The position numbers and the translations under genes were made by a program. DNA of 64,000 bases from Sinosporangium siamense (GTDB taxonomy: Bacteria > Actinomycetota > Actinomycetes > Streptosporangiales > Streptosporangiaceae), in contig NZ_BOOW01000022.1 of assembly GCF_016863435.1 (NCBI RefSeq), positions 99,708 through 163,707 of the forward strand, written 5' to 3'. Every line of letters begins with the position of its first letter. The stretch's first letter is position 1. Shown piece after piece: positions 34,673 through 43,623 of this stretch. The notes under the pieces were generated by a model. The model was not told where the DNA came from. It worked only from the letters and a program-made list of their open reading frames with translations, and ran no database searches.

Positions 34673-35887
34673 TCACCTGACCGTGGCCGCCTCACGTCCC
34701 AAGATCGGCCAGACCGCCAGCGTGACCACCGCCATTACGGCGCCCGCCAGGAAATAGGGTGCCGTGATCCCCCACACGCCGGCCAGGAGGCCACCGAGCA
34801 GCGACCCCACTGCCGCGCCACCGAGATCGAGGAGCGAATAGACACCGGTCACCCTGCCGAGCAACCCCTCCGGCACCGCACGCTGCCGCAGCGTCACCAC
34901 GATCACGCCCCACACCATCGCGTGCACGCTGAACACCGTGAGCGTGACCGCCGCGATCCACGGGTGAGTGGTGACCGCCAGCACCAGATGTGTGACCATC
35001 TCGATCACAAGCCCTGCGCGCAGCAACGCCGCCGCACCGACCCGGGCCTGCAACCGCGGGGCCACCAGTGTGCCCACGGCGCCACCGACCGCGAACGCCA
35101 CCAGCAGCAAGCCGTACCCCACCTCGGACAACCCCAGCCGTTCGTCCGCGTAGAGCACGAACACCGCGAAGGCGCCGCAGAAGACGACGTTGCCCACTCC
35201 CATAGTCAACGCCAGGGTGCGAAGCAGCCGGTGCCGCCACAACCACCGCATACCCGCCGCGACATCACCCCAGATGCCTTGCCGCTGCTCCTGCGCGCTC
35301 ACTTCACCCGGCACCGGTCGCATCCACGCGACAAGCAGTGCCGCCACCACAAAGGTGACCGCGTTGACCCCGAACGGCAAAGCCACCGCGACCACGAACA
35401 ACCACGCCCCCACCGGCTTGGCGGCGAACTGGTTGATGACCGTGAACGTCGCCATGAGCCTGGCATTGGCCGTGGCCAACCGCTCGGGCGGCACCACGGT
35501 GGGCAACCGCGCGGCGGAAGCCGTGTCCGCCAGGGTCTCCCCGGTGCCCAGCAGGAAGAAGACGATGTATACCAGGGGGACCGATGCGACTCCCATGACC
35601 AGGGCTGCCGCCAGCACCGCGACGGCGAGGCCCCGCAGCAGGTTGACGGCCACAATCAGCCGCTGCCGGTCCAGACGGTCGGCCAAGGCACCGCTGACCA
35701 GCGCGAACAGCAACCAGGGAAGCTGCTGTACGAAGGCCGCCCCGGCCACGAGCAGCGGCTCATCCGTCATCGACGCCACCAGCAGCGGCGCAGCCACCGC
35801 AGTGACGCCGTCGCCGAGATTGGAGATCGCCGACGCGGTCCACAGCTTAAAGAAATCCGCGCCTAGGCGCGATTTTTGGGCATGCAA
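34673..35887 (-). CDS. MFS exporter (MFS_3/DHA-like)
   Basis: A 404-residue, twelve-helix permease. Helix 1 FFKLWTASAISNLGDGVTAV, then the loop signature GALADRLDRQRLIVAVNLLR (motif A G-x-x-x-D-R-x-x-R), LPTVVPPERLATANARLMAT, and second-half LQARVGAAALLRAGLVIEMV and RVTGVYSLLDLGGAAVGSLL. This fits drug or siderophore exporters of the EntS/MFS_3 class. Start is TTG 35887, six nt after GAGGAG; that ribosome site lies in a large hairpin, which suggests translational control. No regulator gene is adjacent. Confidence 0.9.
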   Translation of the reverse strand: MHAQKSRLGADFFKLWTASAISNLGDGVTAVAAPLLVASMTDEPLLVAGAAFVQQLPWLLFALVSGALADRLDRQRLIVAVNLLRGLAVAVLAAALVMGVASVPLVYIVFFLLGTGETLADTASAARLPTVVPPERLATANARLMATFTVINQFAAKPVGAWLFVVAVALPFGVNAVTFVVAALLVAWMRPVPGEVSAQEQRQGIWGDVAAGMRWLWRHRLLRTLALTMGVGNVVFCGAFAVFVLYADERLGLSEVGYGLLLVAFAVGGAVGTLVAPRLQARVGAAALLRAGLVIEMVTHLVLAVTTHPWIAAVTLTVFSVHAMVWGVIVVTLRQRAVPEGLLGRVTGVYSLLDLGGAAVGSLLGGLLAGVWGITAPYFLAGAVMAVVTLAVWPILGREAATVR

Positions 35888-35892
35888 AAGGA

Positions 35893-35951
35893 ACTCCTCG
35901 TGAGAGGCGAAACAGGCTCTGAGAACGAGGTGATGTTTCGCCGCGAGGAGT
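35893..35951 (-). promoter_or_regulatory. Hairpin sequestering the MFS ribosome-binding site
   Basis: In the MFS mRNA, 5' arm ACTCCTCG-C-GGCGAAACA (35951-35934) can pair with 3' arm TGTTTCGCC-TCTCA-CGAGGAGT (35914-35893), with a 19-nt loop. The 3' arm contains the GAGGAG ribosome site. This is the geometry of a translational attenuator, as seen for inducible resistance genes. Upstream in the same strand a 75-codon frame (35863-36090) runs through the hairpin and could act as leader. The remaining 35952-36340 shows no other gene. Confidence 0.55.
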
Positions 35952-36340
35952 CCTGGGGGCCTGTGGACCTGCCTAGCTGCCGGCTTGGCCGTACCTGCTT
36001 ATGAGCATCAAGGCATCGGCCCGGCGTCACGGACAGCGAGCGCTTGTAGAAGGGCACGAGCTCAGACGGTCTAACCCACCGTCCAGACATCGGCCCAACC
36101 GGCTCCGCCTACGGAGAGCTACGGTGACGAGAGACAATCTCCGGCGCCGCGCTCCGCCAATGGGCAAACCGGCCGTTCCTACGGTGGGGTCAGGCTAGTG
36201 CGGACTCCTGCGTCGAAACACACACATCCGCTTCGGTAGCCAAGGTGGTCTCCCCTCTCCGAGATGGCCGTGCAGCCGGACGCTATCCATGCGGGTGTCG
36301 GACGGCAACACGTTTTTCCATCACAATCTCCCGAGGGGAC

Positions 36341-37718
36341 CGTCGCCTTTAGGCGGCGGGGTAATCCGGAGCAGGAGGGCCGTCAAGGCCCGAGCGTGCC
36401 CTGACCTGCCAGGTCGACGCGTCACAGTGTTCCCTCCGGGTTTTGTCGGTGCCGGCCGGTACCGTGCTGTCCTGGTTGCCGCATCGGGGAGGTGGGCGTG
36501 CGCAGGTCGTTCAAGTTCCTTCTGCGTCCCACCGCGCGGCAGGCCGCCGCGCTCGCCGCGTGCCTTGAGGATCACCGGCAGCTGTACAACGGCGCGCTGG
36601 AGCACCGCCGCACCGCCTACGCCAGAGCGGGGGTGAGGGTCCGGTACGGCGACCAGTCGGGGGAGTTGAAGCACATCCGCGCCGGCGACCCGCAGGGGCA
36701 GGCGCGCTGGTCGTTCTCCTCCCAGCAGGCCACCCTGCGGCGGCTGGACAAGGCGTTCACCGCGTTCTTCACGCGGGTCCGCCGGGGCCGCACACCCGGT
36801 TTCCCCCGTTTCAAGGGCCAGGGCCGGTTCGATACCGTCGAATGGCCCAGGGACGGCGACGGCTGCCGGTGGGACTCCCAGCCGCACCACCCGGCCCCCG
36901 TCTTTGTGCGGCTTCAGGGGATCGGGCATGTGCGGGTGCACCGGCACCGCCGCGTCCAGGGCACCGTCAAGACGATCGGCGTCAAGCGGGAGGGCCGCCG
37001 CTGGTACGTCGTCCTGTCGTGCGACAACGTGCCGGCTCGGCCGCTCCCGGCCACGGGTACGGCCGTCGGGCTGGACAGGGGGGTGGCCTGGCTGGCGACG
37101 ACCAGCGACGGCGACCACATAGACAACCGGCGCCGCCTGGCCGCCTCCGCCGCCCGACTGGCGGCGGCGCAACGCGACCTGGCCCGCAAAAAGCGCGGGT
37201 CCAATCGCCGCCGCAAGGCCGCCGCCCGGGTCGCCGCCCTGCACGGCGGGGTGCGCCGGCGGCGGCTGGACGGCGCGCACAAGGCCGCGCTCACGCTGGT
37301 CCGCGGTTACGACGTGATCGTGCACGAGGACCTGCGGATCGCGAACATGACCCGCAGCGCCTTTGGCACGATCGAGCGGCCGGGCCGCGGCGTCGCGGCC
37401 AAGTCCGGGCTGAACAAGAGCATTCTCGACGCGGGCTGGGGGGTGTTCCTGCAGATCCTGTCGCACAAGGCTGAAAGCGCCGGTCGGCTGCTGATCGCGG
37501 TGAACCCCGCCGGCACCTCCCGCACCTGCGCCCGCTGCGGGCACTGCGCTGCGGACAACCGCCTCACCCAGGCCGCGTTCCGATGCACGGCGTGCGGGCA
37601 CACCGCGCACGCCGACGTGAACGCGGCGGTCAATATCTTGAGGGCAGGGCTTGCCCTTCGCCGGGCTGCGGAAGCGGCTTAGCGAGAAGCCGCTCCCTTC
37701 AGGGAGCGGAGGAGTCAC
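36341..37718 (+). mobile_element. Solo-tnpB IS200/IS605-type (IS1341-like) element
   Basis: The left end has an imperfect hairpin CGTCGCC-TTTA-GGCGGCG (36341-36358). The right end has a perfect hairpin CCGCTCCC-TTCA-GGGAGCGG (37690-37709) followed by AGGAGTCAC. Between them lies only tnpB; no tnpA (Y1 transposase) is present. Element boundaries are approximate. Confidence 0.6.
36498..37682 (+). CDS. tnpB: TnpB-family RNA-guided endonuclease (OrfB)
   Basis: A 394-residue protein from GTG 36498 (GGGGAGG five nt upstream; GTG 36492 is closer than usual). N-terminal RRSFKFLLRPTARQAAALAA and LYNGALEHRRTAY are the OrfB helix-turn-helix/WED part. The RuvC-like nuclease has Asp193 (GTAVGLDRG), Glu277 (DVIVHEDL) and Asp373 (HADVNAAVN), all intact. 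Zinc ribbon CARC and CTAC frames the third motif. TnpB cuts DNA next to a TAM, guided by an RNA from the element's right end. Catalytic residues suggest an active enzyme. Confidence 0.92.
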   Translation: MRRSFKFLLRPTARQAAALAACLEDHRQLYNGALEHRRTAYARAGVRVRYGDQSGELKHIRAGDPQGQARWSFSSQQATLRRLDKAFTAFFTRVRRGRTPGFPRFKGQGRFDTVEWPRDGDGCRWDSQPHHPAPVFVRLQGIGHVRVHRHRRVQGTVKTIGVKREGRRWYVVLSCDNVPARPLPATGTAVGLDRGVAWLATTSDGDHIDNRRRLAASAARLAAAQRDLARKKRGSNRRRKAAARVAALHGGVRRRRLDGAHKAALTLVRGYDVIVHEDLRIANMTRSAFGTIERPGRGVAAKSGLNKSILDAGWGVFLQILSHKAESAGRLLIAVNPAGTSRTCARCGHCAADNRLTQAAFRCTACGHTAHADVNAAVNILRAGLALRRAAEAA

Positions 37719-37740
37719 CCGTCCGATGCACTGAGCGGCC
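37640..37740 (+). ncRNA. Candidate right-end guide (omega) RNA of TnpB
   Basis: TnpB guide RNAs span the end of tnpB and the right end, with the guide just past it. Here the 8-bp perfect hairpin at 37690-37709 directly after the tnpB stop (37682) followed by AGGAGTCAC is the expected scaffold end, so the guide would start at about 37719. The 5' limit is arbitrary. This is inference from family architecture. Confidence 0.4.
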
Positions 37741-37959
37741 CGGCATCAACCCTTCGGTCCGGCGTCAATCCTCGCCTTGGCTCCAGCCGGCAACGCCGCT
37801 CACCTCCAAAGAAGAAACCGGCAAGCGGACGCGAACGCTCGGTCCACGCCGTTCGTACGGCACTTCGAGGAGCGTGCTGTCTTTGCTTGGGATGGTGGTC
37901 GGCGCGGTGCCGGCTTCTGTGGGGTTCGCCGGCCCTTCTCGCTTGAAATAGGTCGACTC

Positions 37960-38595
37960 TCAGGTGAGGGTGAGGCCGTTCTTCAGCAGGGCGAAGGCGT
38001 GGTCGGCCGCGGTGATCGCCTCTGGGTGGAGGTCGTCGGCTGATCGTTCTTGGTCGAGTGCCTGCCAGTTGTGTCTGGCCAGCACTCGTTGTGTCGCGAG
38101 GATCTGGGCGGCGGCGAGCCGGGCGGTCAGCTGCCGCTCGACGATGCTCGTGGGCGTGGTCATGCTCTCGGCGAGGGCGGTCGCGAGGGCCTCCTCATCG
38201 GCTGCCATGTGCTGAAGCAGTCGGGCCGAGAGGCTCGGGGTGGAGAAGACCATGCGGTGAAACTCGATCACCTCTCGTGTGTCGTTGAGCCCGGTGACGG
38301 GGTCGCGGCGGGCGAGGCCGGCGAGGAAGTGCTGATGCAGGGCGGCGAGGGGTTCCTGCTCGGGTGGGCGTCGTCGCACGACTCGGGCTCCTTCGCCTTG
38401 ATGGTCGGCGATGCGGTGGAGGACGAGATCCTCCTTGGTCGCGAAGTATTTGAACAAGGTCGGCTTGGAAACCTCCGCGGCGAAGGCCACTTCGGCCACC
38501 GACACCTCGGTGAAGCCCCGCTCCAGGAACAGCGCGATGGCCGCCGTCGAGATCGCCTCGTGCACGCGCTGCTTCTTCAGATCCCTGAGTCCCAT
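37960..38595 (-). CDS. TetR-family regulator of the HelR-like helicase
   Basis: A 211-residue repressor. HTH: RVHEAISTAAIALFLERGFT, EVSVAEVAFAAEVSKPTLFK, YFATKEDLVLHRIADH. The C-terminal domain (EVIEFHRMVFSTPSLSARLL, AAAQILATQRVLARHNWQAL) is of the TetR_C_17-like type. ATG 38595 with GGGGTG upstream; the longer frame to 38751 runs through the operator. Divergent from the helicase gene; the CTTAAC dyad lies between. Confidence 0.9.
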   Translation of the reverse strand: MGLRDLKKQRVHEAISTAAIALFLERGFTEVSVAEVAFAAEVSKPTLFKYFATKEDLVLHRIADHQGEGARVVRRRPPEQEPLAALHQHFLAGLARRDPVTGLNDTREVIEFHRMVFSTPSLSARLLQHMAADEEALATALAESMTTPTSIVERQLTARLAAAQILATQRVLARHNWQALDQERSADDLHPEAITAADHAFALLKNGLTLT

Positions 38596-38620
38596 CACGA
38601 CACCCCACCCTATCAAGCGT

Positions 38621-38652
38621 GTTAACCTAGGCAATCTCTTAACCGAGTTAAG
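38621..38652. promoter_or_regulatory. TTAAC-type operator between TetR and helicase genes
   Basis: CTTAAC-CGA-GTTAAG (38638-38652) is a perfect 6-3-6 dyad, with a second GTTAAC at 38621-38626. It lies 17 bp before the helicase ATG, in the 73-bp divergent gap, where bound repressor would block both promoters. Confidence 0.65.
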
Positions 38653-38668
38653 CTTCAGGGGGTGCGTG

Positions 38669-40951
38669 ATGAGCGAGCTCGACGAGGAAAGGGCATATGC
38701 CGAGCGGTGCCGCGAAGCGGTGCAAGCCATGCTTGATGGCGCGCGTGACAATGTGATCGTCGGCGAGACGGTGGCAGGTGATCGTTACAGTGCGGAGCGC
38801 CTCGGGCGGCATCTCAAGAGTCTCGCCAAGGAGCTGAGCGAGCAGCCCAACGGTCCGCCGTTCTTCGGCCGCCTCGACTTCGCCGGGGCGGCGGAGGCGG
38901 GCGACCATCAGGGGCGGCGTTATTACCTGGGGCGACGGCATATCTCCTGTCACTCCGGCAGGCCGCCCATGGTGATCGACTGGCGTGCCCCGGTCGCCCG
39001 CACCTTCTATCAGGCGAGTGCTCACGAGCCCCACGGTCTGGCCAAGCGCCGACGCTTCGGCTGGGCCGCGCTGGTGTTGAGTGGGTTTGAGGACGAGCGC
39101 CTCGACCTGGGCAAGGATCTCGGCACGTCGAGCCGCATTGTGGCGGCGGAGATCGAGCGCCCCCGCGTCGGCCCCATGCGCGACATCGTCGCCACCATCC
39201 GACCGGAGCAGGACGCGCTCGTGCGGGCCGACCTCGGAGTGTCGATCTGTGTCCAGGGAGCGCCAGGCACAGGCAAGACGGCTGTCGGTCTGCATCGCGC
39301 CGCCTACCTGCTCTATGCGCACCGCCGGCGCCTCGAACGCGGTGGCGTGCTCGTGCTCGGCCCCAGTCGTGCCTTCCTTACCTACATTTCGGCGGTGCTG
39401 CCCGCGTTGGGGGAGGTCGATGTGGAGCAGACCACGATCGACCAACTCCTCGGCGTCGCCACGCCTGCATCTCCCGCTTCAACACCGCCTCCTTCGGCCG
39501 GCACACGTGCTCATGGGCCTGCTTCGTCTACCGGGGTTCCTCACGTCGGCATGGGTGGGTCGCGTTCGGGTGCTTCCTCCATCTCCGTGCTCGCTGCCGC
39601 CCCGGCAGCGGGCGGTGAGGATGCCGGTGCGGTGGTCAAGCACGATGTCCGGATGGCGGAGGTTCTGCGTCGTGCGTTGTATGCGCGGGTGCGAAAGCCG
39701 GTGGAACCGATCGTCGTGGCGGAGGGTTCCCAGCGATGGCGCGTTGCCGTCGAGGAGTTCCGCCGGGTGGTCGACGACACCCGGCGCGAGGCGGTGCATT
39801 ACTCCGTGGGCAGGGAGCGGGTGCTCAGCAGGCTCGTGGCCATGGTGCGCCGGCAGGCCGAGGCGCGGGGCGGCACACCGGGAGCGGCTTGGGAGCGGGC
39901 GATGGCGCGCAAAGTCCGGCCCTTCCTCGCCGAGGTGTGGCCTGCCGTGCGGCCGGAGGAGGTGGTGGCGGGCCTGCTGGGCGACGCGGGCGCGCTCGCT
40001 TCAGCGGCGTCGGGGGTGCTGACGTCTGAGGAGCAAAAGCTGATCCTGTGGCCGAAGCCGGTGAAGTCGCCGAAAAGTGTCCGTTGGTCGGCGGCTGACG
40101 CGGTGCTCATCGACGAAGTGGCCGGACTGCTGGAGCGGCAGCAGGGCTACGGCCACGTGATCGTGGACGAGGCTCAAGATCTTTCCGCGATGCAATGCCG
40201 AGCCGTGGCGCGGCGCAGCGAGCACGGCTCCATCACGGTGCTCGGTGACCTCGCTCAGGGCACGACCCCCTGGGCCGCGCTCACCTGGCAGGAGCACCTC
40301 ACCCACCTCGGCAGGCCGGAGGCCGAGGTCGTGGCTTTGACGACGGGTTACCGTGTCCCGGCGGCGGTGGTGACGATGGCCAACCGGCTGCTCGCGGCGT
40401 TGCCGGCGCAGGTGCCGCCGACGGAGTCTTTCCGGTCCGACGGGCGGCTTCGGCTGCACCGAGTGGGCGATGTGAAGGCCGGTGTGGTCGAAGCGGTTCG
40501 TGAGGCCCTGACCCATGAGGGCTCAATCGCGTTGATCGCCGCCGACGGTGCGGTGTCGGATCTGGCGACGGCATTGGTGGACGGCGCGGGCGGCCTCTCC
40601 GATGCCGGCAGAGAGATGCCCGGGCGACAGGGCTCCGATCCTGCGGAAAACAGCGAATCCCGGCAGACCGTGGCGCTCGGTCCTGTGGAGAACGAAACCG
40701 TCGTGCCCGGTCCTGTGGAGAACAAAACCGTGGCGCCCGGTCCTGTGGAGAAGAGCGAATCCCGGCTGACGGTCGTGCCCGCCTCGATGGCGAAAGGACT
40801 GGAGTTCGACCACGTCGTGGTGGTGGAACCGGCCGACATCGTCGACGCGGAAGTGCAGGGGCTCAATCGGCTCTACGTGGTGTTGACGCGAGCGGTGTCA
40901 CGACTGGACGTGATCCACACACGTGACCTGCCATCGTTTATCAGAGGTTAG
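38669..40951 (+). CDS. HelD/HelR-like superfamily-1 helicase
   Basis: A 760-residue ATPase. N-terminal coiled region SELDEERAYAERCREAVQAM and LGRHLKSLAKELS, then FFGRLDF, VIDWRAPVARTFYQA and RRFG. Walker A is GAPGTGKTAVGLHR, Walker B IVDEAQDLSAMQ, motif III LGDLAQGTTPWA, motif IV-like TTGYRVPAAVV and motif V SMAKGLEFDHVVVVEPADI. This is the actinobacterial HelD layout; such proteins release RNA polymerase from DNA, and the HelR branch displaces rifamycins. An unusual spacer before motif V has three 10-residue repeats (GPVENETVVP type). Controlled by the divergent TetR gene. HelR versus HelD cannot be settled by eye. Confidence 0.87.
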   Translation: MSELDEERAYAERCREAVQAMLDGARDNVIVGETVAGDRYSAERLGRHLKSLAKELSEQPNGPPFFGRLDFAGAAEAGDHQGRRYYLGRRHISCHSGRPPMVIDWRAPVARTFYQASAHEPHGLAKRRRFGWAALVLSGFEDERLDLGKDLGTSSRIVAAEIERPRVGPMRDIVATIRPEQDALVRADLGVSICVQGAPGTGKTAVGLHRAAYLLYAHRRRLERGGVLVLGPSRAFLTYISAVLPALGEVDVEQTTIDQLLGVATPASPASTPPPSAGTRAHGPASSTGVPHVGMGGSRSGASSISVLAAAPAAGGEDAGAVVKHDVRMAEVLRRALYARVRKPVEPIVVAEGSQRWRVAVEEFRRVVDDTRREAVHYSVGRERVLSRLVAMVRRQAEARGGTPGAAWERAMARKVRPFLAEVWPAVRPEEVVAGLLGDAGALASAASGVLTSEEQKLILWPKPVKSPKSVRWSAADAVLIDEVAGLLERQQGYGHVIVDEAQDLSAMQCRAVARRSEHGSITVLGDLAQGTTPWAALTWQEHLTHLGRPEAEVVALTTGYRVPAAVVTMANRLLAALPAQVPPTESFRSDGRLRLHRVGDVKAGVVEAVREALTHEGSIALIAADGAVSDLATALVDGAGGLSDAGREMPGRQGSDPAENSESRQTVALGPVENETVVPGPVENKTVAPGPVEKSESRLTVVPASMAKGLEFDHVVVVEPADIVDAEVQGLNRLYVVLTRAVSRLDVIHTRDLPSFIRG
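40681..40755 (+). repeat. 30-bp tandem repeat inside the helicase gene
   Basis: Units start at 40681, 40711 and 40741, each beginning TCCTGTGGAGAA. They encode GPVENETVVP, GPVENKTVAP and GPVEKSESRL. A diverged version (DPAENSESRQTVAL) precedes them. The number of units may vary between strains. Confidence 0.75.
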
Positions 40952-40965
40952 ACGCCACTGTCTCA

Positions 40966-40993
40966 ATGCTCGGAGCGGCCCCGATCCGAGCAT
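40966..40993 (+). terminator. Perfect stem-loop after the helicase gene
   Basis: ATGCTCGGA (40966-40974) pairs exactly with TCCGAGCAT (40985-40993), 10-nt loop, 14 bp after the stop. Confidence 0.6.
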
Positions 40994-41196
40994 GGCGCCG
41001 ACAGACGCCAGCCTGGAGGGCGCCGACAGGTCATACGGAGTTTCCGAGGTAGACCCCCAGACAATGCCACCGTGAGGCAGTCACAGGAAGCCGTGCGAGA
41101 CCGGCCGATCCCCATCACTGCCAAACCCCAAGCCGACATGCCGCCCCCTCCCTCAGAGCGGCCCTGATCCGACCACGCGGGTCCGAGCGGGGTGTC

Positions 41197-42999
41197 TCAG
41201 ACCCAGCCGTTGTTGGGGGCTGTCTGCCAGATGTGGTGGAGTGCCGAGTCGCTGCCCCTGACGAAGACCTCCAGGCGGCCGTCGCGGTTTCGGCCTATGG
41301 TGGGGGCCTCTTCGGTGAGGCCGCCCACGAGGGCCCACGTGCTCCACGAGCCTCCGGGGCTAATCTGCCAGATGTGGTAGATCTTGTTGTCGATTCCTCG
41401 GGCGAACACCTCCAGGCGGCCGTCGGCATTGGCGATCGTGGTGGGGTCCTTGATCCAGCCTCCGAGTGATGACCAGTTGCTCCAAGATCCGCCGGGTGTG
41501 GTCTGCCACCTGTGGTGAAGAGCGTTGTCGCTGCCGCGGACGAAGACCTCCAGACGACCGTCGGCGTTGACGGCGACGGCTGGGTCGGTGCCTCTGCCAC
41601 CGAGGGAGGACCAACCGCTCCACAAACCGCCGGCCGTGGTCTGCCACCTGTGCTGGAGAACGTTGCCGTCGCCGTTGACGAAGACTTCCAGGCGGCCGTC
41701 ACGGTTGCGTGCGACCGCTATGGTGCCGTTCACGGCGCCGCCAAGTGAGGACCAGTTGCTCCAGGGACCACCCGCCGAGGTCTGCCACTTGTGATGGAGG
41801 GCGTTGTCGCTACCCCGGGCGAAGACTTCCAGGCGACCATCGGCGTTGGCGATTGCGGCGGGGTCTCTGATCCAGCCGCCGAGCGAGGCCCAGTTGCTCC
41901 AGGAACCACCCGCCGAGGTCTGCCACCTGTGGTGAAGAGCGTTGTCGCTGCCGCGGACGAAGACCTCCAGGCGACCGTCCGCGTTGACGGTCGCGACGGG
42001 GTCTCTGACCCAACCGCCTAATGAGGCCCAGTTGCTCCAGGAACCGCCGACCGAGGTCTGCCACTTGTGATGGAGGGCGTTGCCACTGCCGTACACAAAG
42101 ACTTCCAACCGTCCGTCGGCGTTGCTGATGACGGTTGGCTGGAAGACGATGCCACCGAGCGACGACCACCCTAAGCGTCTGCCGTAGACGGATCGAATAC
42201 CGGCGATGTCGTCGGCGGCCAGTTCGCGACGAGGTCCGCCGTAGTAGGCGTACATGACAGCCGACGGATCGGCCGAATGCGCCAGGCCGAGGCCATGGCC
42301 GATTTCGTGGAGGGCGACGGTGGGCAGGTCGATGCCGTTGGGAGGCAGGTTGATCGACCAGTTCTCGGCTTCGTCGAAGTGGCAGTCCCCCGCCAGGGCT
42401 CCGCCGTTCGGGGGAGGGTAGAAACAATGGGCCAGAACGCCGTGTGGGCCGTCGAAGGCGGCGCCGTCGCCGTGGTCGCCGGAATACCAGCCGATGCGGA
42501 TATCCCCTTCGCTCGCCACTTCCCTGAACGTGAGGGGAGTGACGGCGGCCCAGCGGTCGAAGGCTCCTTTGAGAGCGCCACGCTGGTCTGCCAGGCTGAG
42601 ATCCGGGGTGGAGTTGCTGTAGCTGTAGGTGACGGTGGTGTTCGGCCATCTATTGCCTTGAACCACATATGCGGCGAGGCCGCTCACCGCTTGGTCGGGG
42701 AAGCCGCACCGGGGGCGTTGCATGAGGGCAAGGGTTTCGTCGTTGACGGCACCGGTGACCTCGAGTCCCTGTTGCTCTTGGAACCTTGTGACGGCCAGCT
42801 CCATGTGGTCGTCATAGCGTGAGGTTACTTCGGGCTCGAAAGGGACTACGGGACTGAAGAGCAGGTTGCCGATGCGGATCGCTTCATTGGGGAAGTAGCC
42901 GAAGCGCTTGAGGTATAGGTATAAGCGCTGAACCTCTCGACCCTCGTCCCCCTTTCGGAGGGCAACGCTGGGCGTAGAACCCGGGGCACTGACCGACAT
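41197..42999 (-). CDS. Matrixin-like metalloprotease with cysteine switch and PLL-type propeller
   Basis: A 600-residue protein with the layout of vertebrate MMPs. Residues 10-92 form a peptidoglycan-binding-like prodomain (LRKGDEGREVQRLYLYLKRF, FQEQQGLEVTGAVNDETL). Residues 96-102 are PRCGFPD, an intact cysteine switch (Cys98). The catalytic domain (115-275) has the zinc site HEIGHGLGLAH (231-241) and Met-turn SAVMY (Met249). From 278 there are seven repeats with core NADGRLEVFVRGSDNALHH and SWSNWASLGG, predicting a seven-bladed lectin-like propeller in place of hemopexin. No classical signal peptide (starts MSVSAPGSTPS), so export is unclear. ATG 42999 has AGGAGG. Confidence 0.92.
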   Translation of the reverse strand: MSVSAPGSTPSVALRKGDEGREVQRLYLYLKRFGYFPNEAIRIGNLLFSPVVPFEPEVTSRYDDHMELAVTRFQEQQGLEVTGAVNDETLALMQRPRCGFPDQAVSGLAAYVVQGNRWPNTTVTYSYSNSTPDLSLADQRGALKGAFDRWAAVTPLTFREVASEGDIRIGWYSGDHGDGAAFDGPHGVLAHCFYPPPNGGALAGDCHFDEAENWSINLPPNGIDLPTVALHEIGHGLGLAHSADPSAVMYAYYGGPRRELAADDIAGIRSVYGRRLGWSSLGGIVFQPTVISNADGRLEVFVYGSGNALHHKWQTSVGGSWSNWASLGGWVRDPVATVNADGRLEVFVRGSDNALHHRWQTSAGGSWSNWASLGGWIRDPAAIANADGRLEVFARGSDNALHHKWQTSAGGPWSNWSSLGGAVNGTIAVARNRDGRLEVFVNGDGNVLQHRWQTTAGGLWSGWSSLGGRGTDPAVAVNADGRLEVFVRGSDNALHHRWQTTPGGSWSNWSSLGGWIKDPTTIANADGRLEVFARGIDNKIYHIWQISPGGSWSTWALVGGLTEEAPTIGRNRDGRLEVFVRGSDSALHHIWQTAPNNGWV

Positions 43000-43623
43000 A
43001 CTGGATCAACCTCCTGACCAAGGTGAGCGAATAAAGCAATGCAAGGTCCGACATTTCAACCAAAATCATGAGAGTCGCTCGCTTGCATTATCATCAGGCC
43101 CAACAATCAGCTTACGCTCCTCATACCCATACACAAATCAGTGAAGCTGGTTTTTGACCACGAAACCAATTCGAGTCACACCAGCCTCTCCACGGACACA
43201 AATCGGTCAGACCCAATCCTGCCCGACCATACGCACCTCAAGGTGGAAGATGTTCAACATGAGCAGGCCGAAGACTGCGAAGACGTGGCTAGCTGCCAAA
43301 TAGGGCAACCACACGGGCCACTTAATCACCCGTTTCGCTGGATAGAAACATCACCGAAAGGGACCTATCACCACTTTCTTATTCGCAAGGGAACCCCCAC
43401 TCGGCACACGCGACGGCGACCAGGTGACCACCAGGAAGGGCATCCGCACCCGGGGAGGCTGGGAGAGAGCCAAGGCAGCTGGCGCCTTCAGGATGGGACC
43501 CCATGGGCCAAACACCCAGTACGGCGAAGCTGCAAACCCAGCGCTCAGCTACATAGAAGGATGTAGGCGAGGTTCGATGTCACGAAGGATGTCACGACGT
43601 CGGGCCGACGGGACGATCGTCAT
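43000..43623. other. AT-richer intergenic stretch, no supported gene
   Basis: This 624-bp gap separates the protease from the GAP-family gene. Open frames here (for example GTG 43141-43566, rich in His, Pro and Arg) have no domain, no ribosome site and poor codon use. Lower GC suggests a large promoter or regulatory zone. No dyad stands out. Confidence 0.4.

Noticed and set aside
34637..35866. 409-codon rightward frame opposite the MFS gene
   Set aside because: Composition extreme in Arg, His and Gln; twelve-helix MFS protein is on the minus strand.
40681..40755. Assembly artefact in the helicase gene
   Set aside because: The repeats keep the reading frame and differ from one another at several bases, so they are more likely genuine.
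43141..43566. 141-codon frame upstream of the GAP-family gene
   Set aside because: No ribosome site, no hydrophobic or domain pattern, atypical codon use.
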